A DNA stretch of 14,066 nucleotides from Bacillota bacterium (GCA_028282485.1 JANQHU010000375.1:1-14066), one strand, 5' to 3'. Counted from the stretch's first letter, positions 1-7,548 are shown. Notes: a model not told the origin generated them from the letters alone. Numbers and translations are program-made.

Positions 1-822
1 GGACCAATTACCAAGGATGTGACGGATGCCGCCCTGCTCCTTCAAGCAATTGCTAAATATGACCCGCGGGATTCGACTAGTATTCCACAGCCTGTCCCGG
101 ATTATCTGGCAGAAATGAAACAGCCTTTTAAAGGATTAAAAATTGGCCTTCCCAAAGAATATTTAGGATCGGGAATTAGTAACCCAGTTTTAAAAGCCAT
201 GGAAAACGCAGTAACTGTCTTCCGTGATTTAGGAGCAGAAGTGGTAGATATTAATCTCCCTTATACCGAATATGCTTTAGCTACATACTATATCATCGCT
301 TCGGCGGAAGCTAGTTCCAATTTAGCTCGTTATGATGGGGTTCGTTATGGCTATCGAACCTCCCAAGAAGTTGCAGATGCAGCTGAGTTATTTATGAAGA
401 CACGGGAAGAAGGTTTTGGGGCTGAAGTAAAACGCCGCATTATGATTGGAACATACGTCTTAAGCGCGGGTTATTATGATGCCTACTACCGTAAAGCCCA
501 GCAAGTACGTACCTTAATTCGGGAAGACTTTAATCAAGCTTTTCAAAAATGTGATCTTATTGTAACTCCCACCAACCCTTCCGTAGCTTTTGGTGAAGGA
601 GCCAAGACTAAAGATCCTTTAGAAATGTATTTAGAGGATATTTGTACTATTACTTGTAATTTAGCGGGTCTACCAGGAATCTCTGTACCTTGTGGCTTGG
701 CAGAAGGCTTACCCATTGGAATGCAATTGATTGGCCCGGCTTTTGCCGAAGGAAAGTTACTTAAGGCGGCATATAATTTTGAACAAGCCACTGATTTTCA
801 TAAAGCTCGTCCTGCTTTATAA
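1..822 (+). CDS. gatA: Aspartyl/glutamyl-tRNA amidotransferase subunit A, 3' part
   Basis: The frame is open from base 1 and begins with GPITKDVTDAALLLQAIA, a stretch typical of the middle of GatA. The gene therefore enters from the left, and the GTG at 19 is not its start. About 273 codons remain of a family that is usually near 485 residues. GatA is the amidase-signature subunit that releases ammonia from glutamine, so that GatB can convert Glu-tRNA(Gln) or Asp-tRNA(Asn) to the amidated form. The Lys/cis-Ser/Ser catalytic triad lies in the missing part and cannot be checked. Recognisable C-terminal elements are DPRDSTS, IGLPKEY, the motif around RYDGVRYGYR, ILTP-like IVTPTNPSVAF, and the closing NLAGLPGISVP plus GLPIGMQLIGPAF. 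Together these make the identification secure. gatB follows after 134 bases; gatC would be expected upstream, outside the window. Confidence 0.97.
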   Translation, partial: GPITKDVTDAALLLQAIAKYDPRDSTSIPQPVPDYLAEMKQPFKGLKIGLPKEYLGSGISNPVLKAMENAVTVFRDLGAEVVDINLPYTEYALATYYIIASAEASSNLARYDGVRYGYRTSQEVADAAELFMKTREEGFGAEVKRRIMIGTYVLSAGYYDAYYRKAQQVRTLIREDFNQAFQKCDLIVTPTNPSVAFGEGAKTKDPLEMYLEDICTITCNLAGLPGISVPCGLAEGLPIGMQLIGPAFAEGKLLKAAYNFEQATDFHKARPAL

Positions 823-956
823 AGGAACTTTTTGCTAGCAATGATAGTCTGATAGTTGATTTATTAAGTTAGTTAATTATTAAAAATTACGATAATATAA
901 ATTTAAAATTAATTAAGTATTTCAAGTAACAAATGTTTTAGGAGGATTATTGAAAA

Positions 957-2423
957 ATGCCTTTAACAGATTATGAGATAGTGATTGGTTTAGAAGTTCA
1001 TTCGGAACTGCGAACCGAATCAAAGATTTTTTGTGGTTGTACTACTCAATTCGGCCAAGGAGCTAATTCGCAAGTTTGTCCCGTTTGCTTGGGCTTACCC
1101 GGGGTGTTGCCAGTTTTAAATGAAAAAGCCTTGGATTATACGATTGTGGCCGGATTGGCGCTTAATTGCGAAATCGCTGCGGTGAGTAAATTTGACCGTA
1201 AACAATATTTTTATCCTGATTTACCCAAAGCTTATCAAGTTTCCCAGTACGATCAACCCGTTTGTAAAAAAGGGTGGTTAGAGATCGGAGTTGACGGTAA
1301 TTCCAAAGAAGTGAAAAAAGTCCGAATCAACCGTATTCATTTAGAAGAAGAAGCAGGCAAGACGGTTCATTCCGGAACGGGAATTTTAGACTCGGATTAT
1401 GGGATGCAGGATTATAATCGTTGCGGGATTCCGTTGATTGAAATTGTTAGTGAACCAGATATGCGTTCGCCACGGGAAGCAAAAGACTATCTGGAAAAAC
1501 TAAAGATTTTCCTAATGTATACCGGCATCTCCGATTGTAAAATGGAAGAAGGCTCTTTAAGGTGTGATGCCAATATCTCTTTGCGCCCTAGAGGTGAGAC
1601 CCAATTGGGAGTCTTAGTAGAATTAAAAAACATGAATTCTTTCCGGGCCGTGCAGAATGCCTTAGAGTATGAGGCCGAGCGGCAAACAGAACTGCTCGAT
1701 GAGGGAGAAAAAATCACGAAACAGACCCGTACCTGGGATGAAAATAAGGGGATAACGGTATTTATGCGTTCCAAAGAAGAGTCTAGTGATTATCGTTATT
1801 TTCCGGAACCAGACTTATTACCCATGGTGGTAACCCCTGAGCATGTAGAAAAACTAAGAAACTTACTGCCGGAAATGCCGGATTCTCGTTATCAGCGGTA
1901 TCAAACAGAGTGGGGTTTATCAGAATATGATGCTGGTTTAATTAGTAGTACCAAAGAAATGGCGGATTATTTTGAGGCAGCCGTGGCTCAGTATGGGGAA
2001 GCTAAAACCATTGCCAACTGGGTCATGGGAGAGTTAACCCGGCTGCTAAACCAAGAGCGAGTAGCATATAAAGATTTAAAGATCAGTCCGTCTGATTTGG
2101 TGAAAATTTTGCAATTAATTGATAAGGGAACTATTAGTGGCAAGATTGCCAAAACTGTTTTTGAAGAAATGTTTTTTACTGGCAAAGACCCAGAAAAGAT
2201 TATTCAGGAAAAGGGTCTGGTCCAGATCAGTGATCCTAGCCAGCTAACAGCAATTATTCAGCAAGTTTTAACTAATAACCCAAAATCAGTAACCGATTAC
2301 TTAGCTGGCAAAGAACAAGCAATTAAATTTTTAGTCGGGCAGATAATGAAGGCAACCAAAGGCCGGGCTAATCCCGGGGCAGTTAATGAATTATTACTAA
2401 AGGAGTTAGCAACCAAAAAATGA
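957..2423 (+). CDS. gatB: Aspartyl/glutamyl-tRNA(Asn/Gln) amidotransferase subunit B
   Basis: GatB is the kinase/transamidase subunit of GatCAB. It phosphorylates the mischarged Glu or Asp on tRNA(Gln/Asn) and amidates it in the cytoplasm. The 488-residue length is normal. The N-terminal block EIVIGLEVHSEL is followed by the four-cysteine zinc site C26-x-C28 ... C41-x-x-C44. The family stretches QDYNRCGIPLIEIVSEPD (151-168), CDANISLRPRG (203-213) and DYRYFPEPDL (278-287) are intact. Residues from about 340 to the end form the helical YqeY-like tail that contacts the tRNA elbow. The ATG start has GGAGG at 941-945, eleven bases upstream. The 134-base gap after gatA is AT-rich with no clear terminator, so gatA and gatB may still be co-transcribed. 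The TGA stop overlaps the next start (ATGA). Confidence 0.98.
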   Translation: MPLTDYEIVIGLEVHSELRTESKIFCGCTTQFGQGANSQVCPVCLGLPGVLPVLNEKALDYTIVAGLALNCEIAAVSKFDRKQYFYPDLPKAYQVSQYDQPVCKKGWLEIGVDGNSKEVKKVRINRIHLEEEAGKTVHSGTGILDSDYGMQDYNRCGIPLIEIVSEPDMRSPREAKDYLEKLKIFLMYTGISDCKMEEGSLRCDANISLRPRGETQLGVLVELKNMNSFRAVQNALEYEAERQTELLDEGEKITKQTRTWDENKGITVFMRSKEESSDYRYFPEPDLLPMVVTPEHVEKLRNLLPEMPDSRYQRYQTEWGLSEYDAGLISSTKEMADYFEAAVAQYGEAKTIANWVMGELTRLLNQERVAYKDLKISPSDLVKILQLIDKGTISGKIAKTVFEEMFFTGKDPEKIIQEKGLVQISDPSQLTAIIQQVLTNNPKSVTDYLAGKEQAIKFLVGQIMKATKGRANPGAVNELLLKELATKK

Positions 2424-3523
2424 AGGATCATCAAGAGCCCTTTGAGACGTCGGGCCTAGAGACGGATGCGTCAGAAGCAGCAACCCAAGACTTAGTGGAA
2501 AAAACTCCTCAGCTTTCTCGAGAAAGCGTTTTGCTTCTCTGTCTCTTACCCTTTGCTTTCTTAACTCTTTTTCGGAGTATCCAACCCTGGTTAGACCTAT
2601 TGCCAACCATGGGGATTACTTATTTGGCTTGGAAGATTTTACGGCGCGATTCCGGAGGAGTCGAAAAAAAGATTGCCTTTTTAGGCCTGGGAATTGCTTT
2701 AGCCATGACGGTTTTGTTTATAACTACTATGGGGGCGCACCAACTGCGATTTTTCGATCCTCATACGGGGCAGCTCACCACTGCTATTGGTAAGCCCGTC
2801 TATTGGCCGGTGCAGATTCTCCAATTTGTAATTATTATTATTTCCATTGTTTTTCACGAGTCGGCTCACGGGATTGCTGCTTATTTTTCGGGAGATCCTA
2901 CTGCTAAAAAACTAGGGAGAGTATCCTTAAATCCTCTCCGGCATATTGATCTCTTTGGCTCAATTATTTTACCAGCAGCCATGATCCTTTCGAAAGCAGG
3001 GGTGCTTTTTGGTTGGGCCAAACCAGTACCAATCAATCCTAATTATTTTCGTAATTATCGCCGGGGTTTACTCTCAGTCACTCTGGCCGGCGTCGCCACT
3101 AATCTTTTTTTAGCCTTTTTTTTTGCGGCCCTCTTAATGACTGTTGGGGTATTACTCCATTCTCAGTATCCGGAAATGGCTACCCGCGGTCTCGGTTTTA
3201 TTTGGGATGAGGTGTTAGTGGCCAACGTTCCCCAACCTTTTTTATGGGCCACCGTGATCCAAACCTTAAAGATGGGAATTCTAATAAATCTGGTCTTACT
3301 TAATCTAAATATTTTACCAATCCCGCCGTTGGATGGCTTTGGGGTTATTGAAAGTTTTTTACCAGCCAGTGTGGCTCGGTGGGTAGCTGGAATTCATAAT
3401 TGGGGCTTGTTAGTGGTCGGGTTATTAATTTTTACGAAGCTCTTAAATTATTTATTGATTCCGGCTATTTTGTTAGCCAATCATTTGGTGGGAATCGTCG
3501 GTTTTATTGCTAAGCTGAATTAA
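2420..3523 (+). CDS. M50-family site-2-type intramembrane zinc metalloprotease
   Basis: This 367-residue polytopic membrane protein is a site-2 protease relative (family M50, the short YwhC-like group without a PDZ domain). Such enzymes cut substrates inside the membrane, but the substrate here is unknown. The zinc motif HESAH is at 146-150 in a hydrophobic helix. The conserved run NPLRHIDLFGSI is at 171-182, and PPLDG at 302-306 supplies the third metal ligand, Asp305. About 35 polar N-terminal residues (rich in E, D and Q) precede the first hydrophobic segment at 36-51. Other hydrophobic segments lie near 86-103, 216-245, 283-300 and 328-362. The ATG overlaps the gatB stop, and AGGAG lies at 2401-2405, somewhat far away, so translational coupling to gatB is likely. 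The family call is secure; a precise gene name is not. Confidence 0.93.
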   Translation: MKDHQEPFETSGLETDASEAATQDLVEKTPQLSRESVLLLCLLPFAFLTLFRSIQPWLDLLPTMGITYLAWKILRRDSGGVEKKIAFLGLGIALAMTVLFITTMGAHQLRFFDPHTGQLTTAIGKPVYWPVQILQFVIIIISIVFHESAHGIAAYFSGDPTAKKLGRVSLNPLRHIDLFGSIILPAAMILSKAGVLFGWAKPVPINPNYFRNYRRGLLSVTLAGVATNLFLAFFFAALLMTVGVLLHSQYPEMATRGLGFIWDEVLVANVPQPFLWATVIQTLKMGILINLVLLNLNILPIPPLDGFGVIESFLPASVARWVAGIHNWGLLVVGLLIFTKLLNYLLIPAILLANHLVGIVGFIAKLN

Positions 3524-3559
3524 TTGCAGGAGTGGTCTTAAAGAAGTATTAAATTTAAG

Positions 3560-3631
3560 ATTATTTAGCTTGAAGACAAAGTTAAGTCTACTAAAGCAAA
3601 TATATAAAAGGGAATTTTCGAGCTAAATAAT
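3560..3631 (+). repeat. 11-bp inverted repeat in the leader of the exported protease
   Basis: ATTATTTAGCT at 3560-3570 is exactly complementary to AGCTAAATAAT at 3621-3631, with a G-U pair possible at each end and about 50 bases between the arms. A smaller AGAC/GTCT pair lies in the loop at 3574-3577 and 3586-3589. The right arm lies about 14 bases before the ribosome binding site. It could be a leader-RNA structure, a protein-binding dyad, or chance in AT-rich DNA. There is no U-run after it, so it is not an ordinary terminator. Confidence 0.35.
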
Positions 3632-3660
3632 TATTTAAAATAAAAGGGAGGAATGGTTTC

Positions 3661-5592
3661 GTGAATGTAAAGAAATTTTTTAAAGGAAGCATTATCGTTG
3701 CTTTTTTAGTCGCGCTAGGTGGTTCTTGGCTCGCTCCCACTGAGGCCCAACAGGCAACTATCCCGGGAATTGCCGAGACCGCAATTGTGCGCACAATTAA
3801 GTTTAACAAGCTTAAAAAAGTTGAAGTTCCTGTCCTAAAAAAGCCTTTGTTTTTAGCTAAATTTGGGGCTAATCAGGATATTCCGAAGACTAATGCGGGA
3901 GTTATTAATTTAGCCCGAAAGATTTATTCACCCCGGGGGAAAAGCTTAATAAAAGAAGAAAGTGGTGAATATATTTATGGTACTCTTTATGCCGCCCTAT
4001 CCAATCCGGATATCAGTAAGGATGCGGTAAATGAAGTTAATACTGCTGCCGATGCAGATCTGCCAGCGCTACCGAGAACCTATACCAGAGGGCATTTTAA
4101 ATTTTATTATACTACCAATGATTCTAATCCCAATAATAACGTCACTTTAAGTGACATTCGGGCCACCGCCATCGTCCTAAATAATGCCTGGAATGATTAT
4201 GCAGCTAATTTTAAGGAACCCAAGCATTATGTTTCTAACGGGCGGAAGTTAATTGATGTTTATGTTTATTATTTAGGTAGTAGTCTCTATGGAGTGACTA
4301 GTTCTAGTTGGAATTATATAGAATTAAATAGTAAGCATGTAGTCAGAAATCCTATCAAAAGACAAACCACTCCGGTACACGAACTTTTTCACCGGGTTCA
4401 ATACCGTTACGGCTACATCAGCGGTACGGCGGGGATGAAATGGGGCGTCGAAGGAACTGCTTCCTGGAGTCAAAAATACCGGGCTCCTCATATCGGAGAC
4501 TGGATGGACCGAATGAATCAAGGATTGGCTCTGCCGGATTATTCTTTATTAAAGCGGAGTTATAATGCTTGTCATTATTGGGTCTATCTAGGGCAACGGG
4601 CTGGCAATGAGCGGGACTTTATTAAAAAAGTCTGGTCTACATATGAAACTAACGGTAAAAAGCTGAAAAAAGCAGTTAATACAGCCATTAAGGCCCAAAT
4701 CGGCAGTCAATATAATTTTGATACCATCACTGGTTGGTGGTTGTTTGCTAACTTTTATAAAGATGTGCAAAACGCGGCGGCTGGCTTTGATTATCAAGAG
4801 GATGAATTAATTCGTAATTTAGGAAGCGCTATCTATGGACCCTTAAGAGAGGTACCTCGAACTACCAGAAGCTTGAGCAAGGGGAGTAACCTTAGTTTTA
4901 ATGGTCGGGTAGCTGCTTATGGCGCAGATTATTATGTTTTCAACTTAAATAATAAGGTGGGGCGAGTTGATATCAATGTCAGCGCTTCAAGTAAAAATTT
5001 TGGGTATGCGGTGATCGAGTTAAAAAATCAGCGCATGGTTCATTACCGCCGTACTCCTTCCGGAGGGAGGGGTAATTATGCTTACTCAAAAACCTTTACG
5101 CCGGGCTCCCTTTCCCAAGTTGTTTTAGTAGTTATGGGAAATCCGGGCGGCGGAAATTATGCGGTGCAGGTGCAGGGTAAAGATGCAGCAGTAGTGGCCT
5201 TAGATCCTAATGAGGCTAGCGTGGTCAATTCCCGGGACTTTAAAAAGCTCAGCTTGTTAAAATCAGGCGTTAATTTGGAAGCAGCGATCGAGTTTTATGC
5301 TAATCCTAATATTACCTATTTCTTTTTCTACGCTGATGTTAATAATGACCAAAAAGCTGATGTTTTAGTACGCTGCTACAAAAATCGTTTTGAGGTATAC
5401 AAAGCAACCCGGCCGGGTTTGCATAATAATAAAGTCTTTACCGGGACCCCAACCCTTAGTGGCAAAAAATATCAGATTAAGTTTCCCTGGACTACCGCTT
5501 TTGGTAATGCAAACAAAGTTAATTTTTGGCTCTATGATATGGGCGTGAAAGACCGTTTGCCTAATAGCGGGAGCGTAATTTTGAAAAAATAA
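3661..5592 (+). CDS. Exported putative zinc metallopeptidase with HEXXH motif and Ca-loop-like C-terminus
   Basis: The 643-residue protein starts at GTG with AGGGAGG at 3645-3651 (nine bases). A signal peptide is clear: KK at 4-5, a hydrophobic core at 10-25 and a likely cut after TEA (about residue 29). After an N-terminal region, HELFH at 240-244 matches HEXXH. WGVEGTASW at 261-269 places Glu264 twenty residues after the second His, the arrangement of a gluzincin third zinc ligand. The segment from about 140 to 370 would be the catalytic domain. Residues 400-510 look like a beta-sandwich (alternating hydrophobic strands such as VGRVDINVSAS and SQVVLVVMGNP). DVNNDQKAD at 559-567 follows the DxNxDxxxD calcium-loop pattern. 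No transmembrane anchor or sortase signal is seen, so the protein is probably released or wall-associated. I do not recognise a named family; peptidase activity is inferred from the motif. It stands alone, ending at a strong terminator. Confidence 0.75.
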   Translation: MNVKKFFKGSIIVAFLVALGGSWLAPTEAQQATIPGIAETAIVRTIKFNKLKKVEVPVLKKPLFLAKFGANQDIPKTNAGVINLARKIYSPRGKSLIKEESGEYIYGTLYAALSNPDISKDAVNEVNTAADADLPALPRTYTRGHFKFYYTTNDSNPNNNVTLSDIRATAIVLNNAWNDYAANFKEPKHYVSNGRKLIDVYVYYLGSSLYGVTSSSWNYIELNSKHVVRNPIKRQTTPVHELFHRVQYRYGYISGTAGMKWGVEGTASWSQKYRAPHIGDWMDRMNQGLALPDYSLLKRSYNACHYWVYLGQRAGNERDFIKKVWSTYETNGKKLKKAVNTAIKAQIGSQYNFDTITGWWLFANFYKDVQNAAAGFDYQEDELIRNLGSAIYGPLREVPRTTRSLSKGSNLSFNGRVAAYGADYYVFNLNNKVGRVDINVSASSKNFGYAVIELKNQRMVHYRRTPSGGRGNYAYSKTFTPGSLSQVVLVVMGNPGGGNYAVQVQGKDAAVVALDPNEASVVNSRDFKKLSLLKSGVNLEAAIEFYANPNITYFFFYADVNNDQKADVLVRCYKNRFEVYKATRPGLHNNKVFTGTPTLSGKKYQIKFPWTTAFGNANKVNFWLYDMGVKDRLPNSGSVILKK

Positions 5593-5615
5593 GTAACAAT
5601 TAGATTTTGTTAAAA

Positions 5616-5663
5616 TAACTTAAAAAAGATGCCTTTCTGAGGAAAGGCATCTTTTTTAAGTTA
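5616..5663. terminator. Strong bidirectional intrinsic terminator
   Basis: A perfect 22-bp stem (5616-5637 with 5642-5663) closes on the four-base loop TGAG. The core GATGCCTTTC/GAAAGGCATC is flanked by A6 on the left and T6 on the right, so the transcript in either direction ends in a U-run after a GC-containing stem. It sits 23 bases after the stop of the exported protease and 4 bases after the stop of the convergent minus-strand mini-ORF, and can serve both. Confidence 0.93.
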
Positions 5664-5667
5664 CAAA

Positions 5668-5745
5668 TTATCCAAAGTAATAGATAAACGCGATATCAAA
5701 TTGACCAAAAATAAGGTTCCCAAAAAATATACTTGCCATCATCAT
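5668..5745 (-). CDS. Putative 25-residue hydrophobic small protein
   Basis: On the minus strand AGGAG (5750-5754) is followed by three successive ATG codons beginning at 5745, 5742 and 5739, four, seven and ten bases away. The frame then runs to TAA at 5668-5670. The product starts MMMASIFFGNLIFG and ends in FIYYFG. It is rich in Phe, Ile and Gly with a single acidic residue and no basic ones, so it is probably membrane-associated. The strong two-way terminator begins 4 bases after the stop, which is what a real short transcription unit would show. A perfect TATAAT lies upstream at 5813-5818 on the minus strand, but without a good -35. I do not recognise the family. Small Phe/Gly-rich peptides are common among sporulation proteins, but that link is only a guess. 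The case rests on the ribosome binding site, the frame and the terminator. Confidence 0.5.
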   Translation of the reverse strand: MMMASIFFGNLIFGQFDIAFIYYFG

Positions 5746-5856
5746 CAATCTCCTGGTAAAATGCAATTAGTTGATCGTAAAACACATAAAAAAACAGGAC
5801 ATACTGGAGGAAATTATATTTGGGGTAATAATAGTTGATATTAGGAGGAATAGACA

Positions 5857-6312
5857 ATGAGTAAAGATGTTAAATTTATAGATGTTGAACCAGTAAAAGA
5901 TTTAAATATTATAAAAAAAGTTGAAGAATTGTTTAAAATAAAATTTCCAAACGATTATTTGAAGTATTTGGAACAATGTAACGGGGCTTATATAAACCCA
6001 AATTGTTTTAAAACTGACAAAAACAAGGAAGAAAGTATTAATAATTTTTTTAGTTTTAATGAAAACGATAAATATTCATATATTTTGGAAACTTACAATG
6101 CTATGAGTAAATATATTCCAGAAAAAATTTATCCATTTGCTCAGGATGCCGCTGATAACTTAATTTGCTTCGATTATAGAACTGACAATAATCCTTCTAT
6201 CGTTTTTTTAGATTATGAAACTGCCTATATTGATAAAGAAAAAGCTATATCAAAAATAGCTGATACGTTTACCGATTTTATTGAATCTTTATATGAAGGT
6301 GAAGAGGAATGA
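5857..6312 (+). CDS. SUKH-domain (SMI1/KNR4 family) protein, likely orphan immunity protein
   Basis: The 151-residue soluble protein fits the SUKH superfamily. It has FPNDYLKYLEQCNGA at 30-44, IYPFAQDAADNLICFDYR at 91-108, the strand SIVFLDYETA at 114-123, and the closing helix IADTFTDFIESL at 134-145. SUKH proteins are widespread as immunity proteins in bacterial polymorphic toxin loci, where they bind and neutralise a nuclease or other toxin; some have other roles. No toxin, secretion gene or other immunity gene is seen nearby. The ATG has AGGAGG at 5843-5848, eight bases upstream. A second unused GGAGG lies at 5806-5810. Base composition stands out: 11 of the 60 bases from 5881 are G or C, against 31 of 60 from 4381 in the protease gene. 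This suggests horizontal acquisition. The stop overlaps a 17-codon ORF. Confidence 0.85.
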   Translation: MSKDVKFIDVEPVKDLNIIKKVEELFKIKFPNDYLKYLEQCNGAYINPNCFKTDKNKEESINNFFSFNENDKYSYILETYNAMSKYIPEKIYPFAQDAADNLICFDYRTDNNPSIVFLDYETAYIDKEKAISKIADTFTDFIESLYEGEEE

Positions 6313-6362
6313 TTAGAGATTTAGACGAAATTGATTATATAACTACCGATTTTAAAGAATAA
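6309..6362 (+). pseudogene. 17-codon ORF overlapping the SUKH stop; possible truncated second gene
   Basis: An ATG overlaps the TGA of the SUKH gene (ATGA at 6309-6312) and opens a short frame encoding MIRDLDEIDYITTDFKE, ended by TAA at 6360-6362. GAAGAGG at 6301-6307 is too close to act as a standard ribosome binding site, so translation would depend on coupling. The acidic sequence looks like the beginning of a longer cytoplasmic protein, perhaps a second immunity or toxin-locus gene cut short by a deletion. It may also be a chance overlap. It has the same AT-rich character as the SUKH gene. Confidence 0.3.
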
Positions 6363-6388
6363 AACTTCTGCTAACTTTGGCTACTAGT

Positions 6389-6394
6389 TATAAT
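6389..6394 (+). promoter_or_regulatory. Candidate -10 element before the exported hypothetical gene
   Basis: A perfect TATAAT lies 36 bases before the start codon at 6431. The sequence 16-18 bases upstream (around 6365-6371) does not resemble TTGACA, so this is only half a promoter and may be coincidental in AT-rich DNA. If real, it would start transcription of the exported protein and perhaps read on into the germination operon. Confidence 0.25.
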
Positions 6395-6430
6395 TAAACA
6401 ACTGACCAAATTTTTTTAAGGAGGAGAGTC

Positions 6431-7348
6431 ATGCTACGCCAAAGCCAAATAATGCTTTTTTTAATAGTTTTTTTATGCTTAAACCTTAGTTGTGAGGCTC
6501 AGGAAAAAGGGGCTTTGCGAGCTTATTTGATTGAAACTCAAGAGAGAATGGGAAAAATAGTTGGTCAAAAAATCATCAGTGACCAAACCAGAAAATTATT
6601 AAAACAAGATAATTTAGTAGTAAGTATCCCAGAAATTAAGAATCCCGAAGATATTAACGACCGACAGGAATTATATGTAGTTTTTGACGCGAGGAGGGTT
6701 CATAAATTAACGGGGTACTACATTTTAAAGTTATCGGTAGCTTCACAAGAGCCAAAGGCAGGGTGGGTAACCCTTGATCAGGTGGGGCTTGACCAATACG
6801 AAAAAAAATGGGTGATTAGCTTAAGACTAACAGGGCGAGGTGTGCTGCACAGTGAGCTGCTTTATTCCCGAACGCCTCAGTTACAAAAGGAACCGGTTTT
6901 TTCAAATACGGCATTCTTCAAGAAGCTTCTTTGGGCGGATTATTTTCAAGCGTATCCTTTAGAAGGTTCTGGAAGCGAATGGGTTTTAACAAAAGAGTGG
7001 CAACAGCTTAATTTAACTATAGATTTAGTTTCTTTAAGCCAGGGAGAGGCAGTGGATCGCTGTCAAGTCTTGTTGGCAGAGTTTAGTCGTCAGTTTGGCA
7101 CTGCAGAGGCCCCTTTTTTGTGGGCCCAAAAACAAGTGACCAAGGCGGGTTTAGAGGAAATTATTCAAAAAATCAGCCAAACTAAGAAATATACTTATAG
7201 CCTGCGGGTAGAAACGGCTCGAGGAGAAGAATTTGCGATAGGTTCCCCAAATTTTGTGCCGCAATTACAACAAAGAATAGTGTTCCAAGATGATTTGCAG
7301 GTCAGGGAAGCGATGTTATTACTGGCGGTTGCAAAAAAGGAAAAATGA
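6431..7348 (+). CDS. Exported protein of unknown function
   Basis: The 305-residue protein has an N-terminal hydrophobic segment (residues 7-20) ending in LNLSCEAQ. Either signal peptidase I cuts after CEA (residue 23) or Cys21 is a lipid-modified residue; Asn at -3 makes the lipobox poor. The rest is hydrophilic, mixed alpha/beta, with no further membrane helix and no catalytic motif I recognise. Near 75-145 it has several strand-like pieces, including ELYVVFDAR, GYYILKLSVAS and WVISLRLTGRG. The region 195-255 looks helical. The ATG has AAGGAGGAG at 6418-6426, a strong site. The stop overlaps the start of the next short ORF, and the germinant-receptor genes follow on the same strand. A role at the spore or cell envelope is plausible from position alone. 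I do not recognise the family. Confidence 0.7.
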   Translation: MLRQSQIMLFLIVFLCLNLSCEAQEKGALRAYLIETQERMGKIVGQKIISDQTRKLLKQDNLVVSIPEIKNPEDINDRQELYVVFDARRVHKLTGYYILKLSVASQEPKAGWVTLDQVGLDQYEKKWVISLRLTGRGVLHSELLYSRTPQLQKEPVFSNTAFFKKLLWADYFQAYPLEGSGSEWVLTKEWQQLNLTIDLVSLSQGEAVDRCQVLLAEFSRQFGTAEAPFLWAQKQVTKAGLEEIIQKISQTKKYTYSLRVETARGEEFAIGSPNFVPQLQQRIVFQDDLQVREAMLLLAVAKKEK

Positions 7349-7518
7349 AAAGTATTTTTCTACTTGAACAATTAGTCATTGAGGCGGCGGATATTGTTTT
7401 GATGAATGATGATTCGGCTAAATTAATAACCGCCCTCAAAATAGCTAAAAGAACGAAGCAAGTAGCCTTGCTCGCTATTCTTAATTCTTTAGGCTTAATT
7501 AAGGCGAAAAATTATTAA
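7345..7518 (+). pseudogene. Remnant of a metal-transporting P1B-type ATPase C-terminus
   Basis: A 57-codon ORF begins at the ATGA overlap with the preceding gene. Its residues 12-23, IEAADIVLMNDD, followed by KLITALKIAKRT, closely match the hinge after the phosphorylation domain of P1B-type heavy-metal ATPases (family pattern: ExADxxLMxDDLxxLPxAxxLSRRT). Its last part, LLAILNSLGLIK, resembles the very end of the same proteins (family pattern: LLVxLNALRLLR). The roughly 50-60 residues that normally separate these parts, the last membrane helix pair, are absent. The catalytic DKTGT and GDGxNDxPAL motifs are also absent. This looks like an in-frame collapsed relic rather than a working transporter, unless the small product has been reused. 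The ribosome binding site is weak (AGGA, three bases from the ATG). Similarity was judged by eye from known family patterns. Confidence 0.55.
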
Positions 7519-7548
7519 ATAATTAGGTTACAGTTATAGAGGTAATAG

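Noticed and set aside
856..896. Possible internal promoter between gatA and gatB (TTGATT, GATAAT)
   Set aside because: The elements are not at compatible spacing, and the stretch is so AT-rich that such matches are expected.
5806..5860. Second GGAGG upstream of the SUKH gene with a 15-codon frame from ATT overlapping the SUKH start
   Set aside because: There is no ATG, GTG or TTG at a suitable distance that opens a useful frame; ATT starts are very rare. It may be a chance purine run.
6376..6417. Hairpin-like TTTGG/CCAAA with AGTT/AACT followed by seven T, resembling a terminator after the SUKH gene
   Set aside because: The stem is AT-rich with an internal bulge and only a few GC pairs, and it runs straight into the ribosome binding site of the next gene.
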